Shown piece by piece: positions 1-8,209 of a stretch of DNA of 8,209 bases (positions are counted from its first letter, which is position 1; each line of letters opens with the position of its first letter). The notes beneath the pieces were generated by a model. That model saw nothing but the letters and a program-made list of their open reading frames with translations. It did not search any database and was not told where the DNA came from. The position numbers were made by a program, and so were the translations under genes. The stretch covers positions 1-8,209 of the forward strand of contig JAJDAI010001061.1 of the NCBI GenBank assembly GCA_029261955.1. The letters run 5' to 3'. Origin of the DNA: Deltaproteobacteria bacterium. Lineage in GTDB: Bacteria; Myxococcota_A; UBA796; UBA9615.

Positions 1-2697
<2,697 letters not shown>

Positions 2698-2759
2698 GCA
2701 CTCTTCCTTTCAAGAACACGACATCGAACGACATGCGCCTCGGCGCCCCCAGCCTTCGG

Positions 2760-2767
2760 TAGGAGAC
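2760..2767 (+). promoter_or_regulatory. Ribosome binding site of rpoC, decides the TTG start
   Basis: AGGAG at 2761-2765 lies 9 nt before the TTG at 2775. An in-frame TAG at 2760-2762 closes the frame immediately upstream, so no earlier start is possible, and no start-like codon follows for many residues. The 77-bp rpoB-rpoC gap (2698-2774) shows no hairpin with a T-tract and no convincing promoter, so rpoC is inferred to be co-transcribed with rpoB. Confidence 0.85.
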
Positions 2768-2774
2768 TTCCACC

Positions 2775-6965
<4,191 letters not shown>

Positions 6966-6979
6966 CGATCGATCGATCG
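6966..6979. repeat. Triple GATC tandem palindrome just after rpoC stop
   Basis: Three head-to-tail GATC units (6967-6978) flanked by C and G give a 14-bp perfect palindrome beginning on the base after the rpoC stop codon. Its last base is also the first base of the terminator hairpin described next. I infer no specific function; it could be a methylation target cluster, or chance. Confidence 0.8.
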
Positions 6980-7017
6980 GTCGGGGCCTTGACAGGGCCC
7001 CGGCCATCCCTTATTTT
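6979..7017 (+). terminator. Probable intrinsic terminator of rpoBC
   Basis: The arms GGTCGGGGCC (6979-6988) and GGCCCCGGCC (6996-7005) pair over 10 bp with a single G-U, around a 7-nt loop TTGACAG. ATCCC and then TTATTTT follow (7011-7017). The very GC-rich stem and downstream T-rich stretch are terminator-like. The T-rich part begins 5 nt after the stem and is interrupted by one A, so efficiency may be partial and read-through into rpsL is possible. The loop and T stretch coincide with a promoter. Confidence 0.55.
6989..7017 (+). promoter_or_regulatory. Sigma70-type promoter for the rpsL-rpsG operon
   Basis: A perfect -35 TTGACA (6989-6994) is followed, after a 17-bp spacer, by TATTTT (7012-7017), which matches the TATAAT consensus at four of six positions. 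Transcription would start near 7023-7025, leaving an ~80-nt leader to rpsL. The six bases after the -10 (CCGCGA) are GC-rich, as in promoters of translation genes under ppGpp control; that regulation is inferred. This is the only notable A/T-rich patch between rpoC and rpsL. Confidence 0.7.
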
Positions 7018-7023
7018 CCGCGA

Positions 7024-7104
7024 GCTTCGCACAGGGAGATCGCTCCCACCCGTACGAATCCGCAGCGATTTCAGGGCCCTCGGGCTTCCTAGGAGAACCG
7101 GCTC
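7024..7104 (+). promoter_or_regulatory. rpsL 5' leader with alternative pairings
   Basis: The leader can form a small hairpin: GGGAG 7034-7038 with CTCCC 7043-7047, loop ATCG. It can instead form a longer one: GAGATCGCT 7036-7044 with AGCGATTTC 7064-7072, 9 bp including one G-U. The two share bases and exclude each other. An 8-bp palindrome AGGGCCCT (7073-7080) precedes the ribosome binding site. The Shine-Dalgarno AGGAG (7091-7095) lies 9 nt before ATG 7105. I do not recognise a known r-protein leader family, and a regulatory role is speculative. Confidence 0.4.
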
Positions 7105-7479
7105 ATGCCGACGATCAATCAGCTTGTCCGCCACGGGCGGAAGCAGCGCGCTGAGCGGACGGCATCGCCGGCCCTCAAGGCCTGCCCGCAGCGCCGCGGC
7201 GTTTGCACTCGCGTCTACACGACCACGCCCAAGAAGCCGAACTCGGCTCTGCGCAAGGTGGCTCGTGTGCGCCTCACCAACGGGATCGAGGTCACCTCGT
7301 ACATCCCCGGTGAGGGTCACAACCTCCAGGAGCACTCCGTGGTCCTGGTCCGCGGCGGTCGTGTGAAGGACCTCCCGGGTGTCCGGTACCACATCGTTCG
7401 CGGCGTCCTCGATGCCACTGGCGTCAACGCTCGCCGTCAGGGCCGTTCCAAGTACGGCGCCAAGCGGCCGAAGAAGTAG
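7105..7479 (+). CDS. rpsL: Small-subunit ribosomal protein S12
   Basis: S12 sits at the decoding centre of the 30S subunit and helps control translational accuracy. At 124 residues it has the usual family length and is complete from MPTINQLVR to the basic end SKYGAKRPKK. The conserved loop TTTPKKPNSALRKV carries K43, and GGRVKDLPGVRYH carries K88 (E. coli K42 and K87 without Met). Both are the streptomycin-sensitive form. D89, equivalent to the aspartate that is beta-methylthiolated in E. coli, is present. The ATG at 7105 is chosen because it has AGGAG 9 nt upstream and reproduces the conserved N-terminus. It is the first gene after the promoter at 6989-7017 and lies 13 bp from rpsG, so the two are almost certainly on one transcript. 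Confidence 0.99.
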   Translation: MPTINQLVRHGRKQRAERTASPALKACPQRRGVCTRVYTTTPKKPNSALRKVARVRLTNGIEVTSYIPGEGHNLQEHSVVLVRGGRVKDLPGVRYHIVRGVLDATGVNARRQGRSKYGAKRPKK

Positions 7480-7480
7480 G

Positions 7481-7489
7481 TAGGAGAAC
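7481..7489 (+). promoter_or_regulatory. Ribosome binding site of rpsG in a 13-bp gap
   Basis: TAGGAGAAC repeats exactly the nine bases at 7090-7098 before rpsL. AGGAG (7482-7486) is 6 nt before the rpsG ATG at 7493 and starts only three bases after the rpsL stop (7477-7479), so terminating and initiating ribosomes could be coupled. The gap is far too short to hold an E. coli-type S7-binding regulatory structure. Confidence 0.85.
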
Positions 7490-7492
7490 GCC

Positions 7493-7963
7493 ATGCCGCG
7501 CCGTCGCGAAGTCCCAAAGCGAGTCATCCTCCCCGATCCGAAGTTCAACGACGAAGACGTCGCGAAGTTCATCAACACGATCATGTTCGACGGCAAGAAG
7601 AGCACCGCCGAGAAGATCGTGTACTCCGCCTTCGAGATGATCGAGGAGCGCCGCCAGGAAGACCCCGTCCGGGTCTTCAAGAAGGCCCTCGAGAACGTCA
7701 AGCCGGTCATCGAGGTGAAGAGCCGCCGTGTCGGTGGTGCCACCTACCAGGTGCCGGTCGAGGTCAGCCAGAACCGTCGCATGGCCCTCGCCATGCGGTG
7801 GGTTCGTAACTTCGCCCGCAAGCGCGCGGGCCGCTCGTTGGTCGATCGTCTCGCCAACGAGCTGATGGACGCCTCCGACAACCGGGGAGCGGCCGTGAAG
7901 AAGAAGGAAGATACGCACAAGATGGCTGAGGCCAACAAGGCCTTCTCGCACTACCGCTGGTAG
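7493..7963 (+). CDS. rpsG: Small-subunit ribosomal protein S7
   Basis: S7 is a primary 16S rRNA binding protein that nucleates assembly of the 30S head and lines the E site; in E. coli it also represses its own operon. All 156 residues are present, the normal bacterial length: MPRRR start, ILPDPKF, FDGKKSTAEKIVYSAFE, VEVKSRRVGGATYQVPVEV-type core (about 73-91), RRMALAMRWV, and the conserved C-terminus VKKKEDTHKMAEANKAFSHYRW, quoted in part here as KMAEANKAFSHYRW. The basic N-terminal arm and the beta-hairpin arm used for RNA contact are intact. It follows rpsL by 13 bp and is followed by a hairpin terminator, so rpsL-rpsG may form a two-gene unit. The EERRQEDPVRVFKKALENVKP segment, in outline EER-EDP-FKKALENVKP, resembles delta-proteobacterial S7 as I recall it. 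Confidence 0.99.
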   Translation: MPRRREVPKRVILPDPKFNDEDVAKFINTIMFDGKKSTAEKIVYSAFEMIEERRQEDPVRVFKKALENVKPVIEVKSRRVGGATYQVPVEVSQNRRMALAMRWVRNFARKRAGRSLVDRLANELMDASDNRGAAVKKKEDTHKMAEANKAFSHYRW

Positions 7964-7983
7964 TCGCCGCCTTCGTGCTCGAC

Positions 7984-8017
7984 AAACGGGGTCCTGCGGG
8001 GCTCCGTTTTCGTTTGT
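7984..8017 (+). terminator. Intrinsic terminator between rpsG and fusA
   Basis: AAACGGGGTCC (7984-7994) and GGGCTCCGTTT (7999-8009) form an 11-bp stem with two G-U pairs around a TGCG tetraloop. The stem runs straight into TTCGTTTGT, giving eight T among the bases 8007-8015 (TTTTCGTTT minus C and G: seven T, two others). An alternative outer pairing, ACAAACG 7982-7988 with CGTTTGT 8011-8017, competes with the first. The reverse strand lacks a comparable T-rich tail, so the signal points in the + direction. It starts 20 bp after the rpsG stop. Confidence 0.7.
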
Positions 8018-8070
8018 AGACTTCGCGCGGCTCGGGATCCCCGGGCCGGGTCGAGCAGGAGGAGCGAGCC
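8018..8070 (+). promoter_or_regulatory. fusA leader: hairpin abutting a strong Shine-Dalgarno
   Basis: GCTCGG (8030-8035) can pair with TCGAGC (8051-8056), closed by G-U next to the interior, with a further CCC (8039-8041) to GGG (8048-8050) pairing inside. The stem ends on the base immediately before AGGAGG (8057-8062), which is 8 nt from the GTG start. A weak -10-like TAGACT overlaps the terminator tail at 8017-8022, but no -35 is found at the right distance, so a promoter for fusA is not established. Confidence 0.4.
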
Positions 8071-8209
8071 GTGGACACGCCCCTGGAGCGAGTGCGCAAC
8101 ATCGGAATCATGGCCCACATCGACGCGGGCAAGACGACGACGACCGAGCGCATCCTCTACTACACAGGTCGGTCCCACAAGATGGGCGAGGTGCACCACG
8201 GCACCGCGC
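8071..8209 (+). CDS. fusA: Elongation factor G, N-terminal 46 residues (runs off window)
   Basis: EF-G is the GTPase that drives translocation of tRNA and mRNA on the ribosome and, with RRF, recycles ribosomes. Only the start of the G domain is visible, reading (V/M)DTPLERVRNIGIMAHIDA and continuing GKTTTTERILYYTG. The P-loop A-H-I-D-A-G-K-T-T lies at residues 15-23, with K21 and T22 as the nucleotide-binding pair. The segment HKMGEVHHGTA follows (36-46), where many homologues have VHDG or VHEG. The GTG at 8071 is chosen over the in-frame GTG at 8092 because AGGAGG sits 8 nt upstream and the usual short N-terminal extension before RNIGI is retained. No stop occurs before the window ends. Position after rpsL-rpsG is the standard str order, which favours canonical EF-G over a paralogue. 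Confidence 0.96.
   Translation, partial: MDTPLERVRNIGIMAHIDAGKTTTTERILYYTGRSHKMGEVHHGTA

Noticed and set aside
2718..2734. Direct repeat ACGACAT (2718-2724 and 2728-2734) in the rpoB-rpoC gap
   Set aside because: Only seven bases, no symmetry, and no link to a promoter or to the ribosome binding site; compatible with chance.
2733..2762. Nine-codon ORF (MRLGAPSLR) whose TAG stop overlaps the rpoC Shine-Dalgarno
   Set aside because: The stop position would suit translational coupling, but no ribosome binding site precedes the ATG and the peptide is unremarkable, so it is probably chance.
6989..7366. 125-residue + frame starting in the promoter and overlapping rpsL
   Set aside because: Its TTG start is the -35 box, it has no ribosome binding site, and it reads rpsL out of frame as an Arg/Ser-rich translation.
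7105..7479. Possible streptomycin resistance in rpsL
   Set aside because: K43 and K88 are both the sensitive lysines and the surrounding loops are canonical.
8034..8045. GGGATCCCCGGG resembling a BamHI/SmaI cloning polylinker
   Set aside because: It is flanked by continuous native rpsG-fusA sequence and by no other polylinker sites; in GC-rich DNA the match is coincidental.

Overview
The window is a high-GC housekeeping segment holding the junction of the rpoBC and str operons, with every gene on the + strand: rpoB (3' two thirds) - rpoC - rpsL - rpsG - fusA (5' end only). These encode the beta and beta' subunits of RNA polymerase, ribosomal proteins S12 and S7, and elongation factor G. No mobile element, CRISPR array, tRNA, rRNA or accessory gene was found.

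Organism: The beta fragment carries a proteobacterial-type insertion between its conserved C-terminal blocks (SI2-like, about 1390-1750). Beta' carries the long trigger-loop insertion (SI3-like, about 5640-6180). S7 has an 'EERxxEDPxxxFKKALxNVKP' stretch that I associate from memory with delta-proteobacteria/Myxococcota. With strong G/C preference at third codon positions and no TTA, CTA or TCA codons in rpoC, a high-GC Myxococcota-like or related deltaproteobacterial lineage is my best guess. That is inference; no phylogeny was run.

Layout: 1-2697 is rpoB without its first ~473 residues (E. coli numbering). A 77-bp gap contains only the rpoC ribosome binding site. rpoC (2775-6965) starts at TTG. 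The 139-bp gap after rpoC is the busiest non-coding part: a triple GATC palindrome, then a 10-bp GC hairpin with a trailing T-rich stretch. That hairpin is interlocked with a near-consensus sigma70 promoter, whose -35 box is the hairpin loop and whose -10 box is the T-rich stretch. An ~80-nt leader with two mutually exclusive pairings leads to rpsL (7105-7479). rpsG (7493-7963) follows after only 13 bp. A second hairpin terminator lies between rpsG and fusA, then a short leader with a hairpin directly against the Shine-Dalgarno of fusA, which starts at GTG 8071 and runs off the window.

Together the genes make core transcription and translation machinery. The rifampicin-contact residues in beta and the streptomycin-contact lysines in S12 are the sensitive-type residues. 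The coding content is ordinary. What deserves a second look is the compact regulatory DNA at the operon junctions: the overlapping terminator and promoter before rpsL, the lack of room for an E. coli-type S7 repressor site between rpsL and rpsG, and the terminator that appears to separate fusA from rpsL-rpsG.
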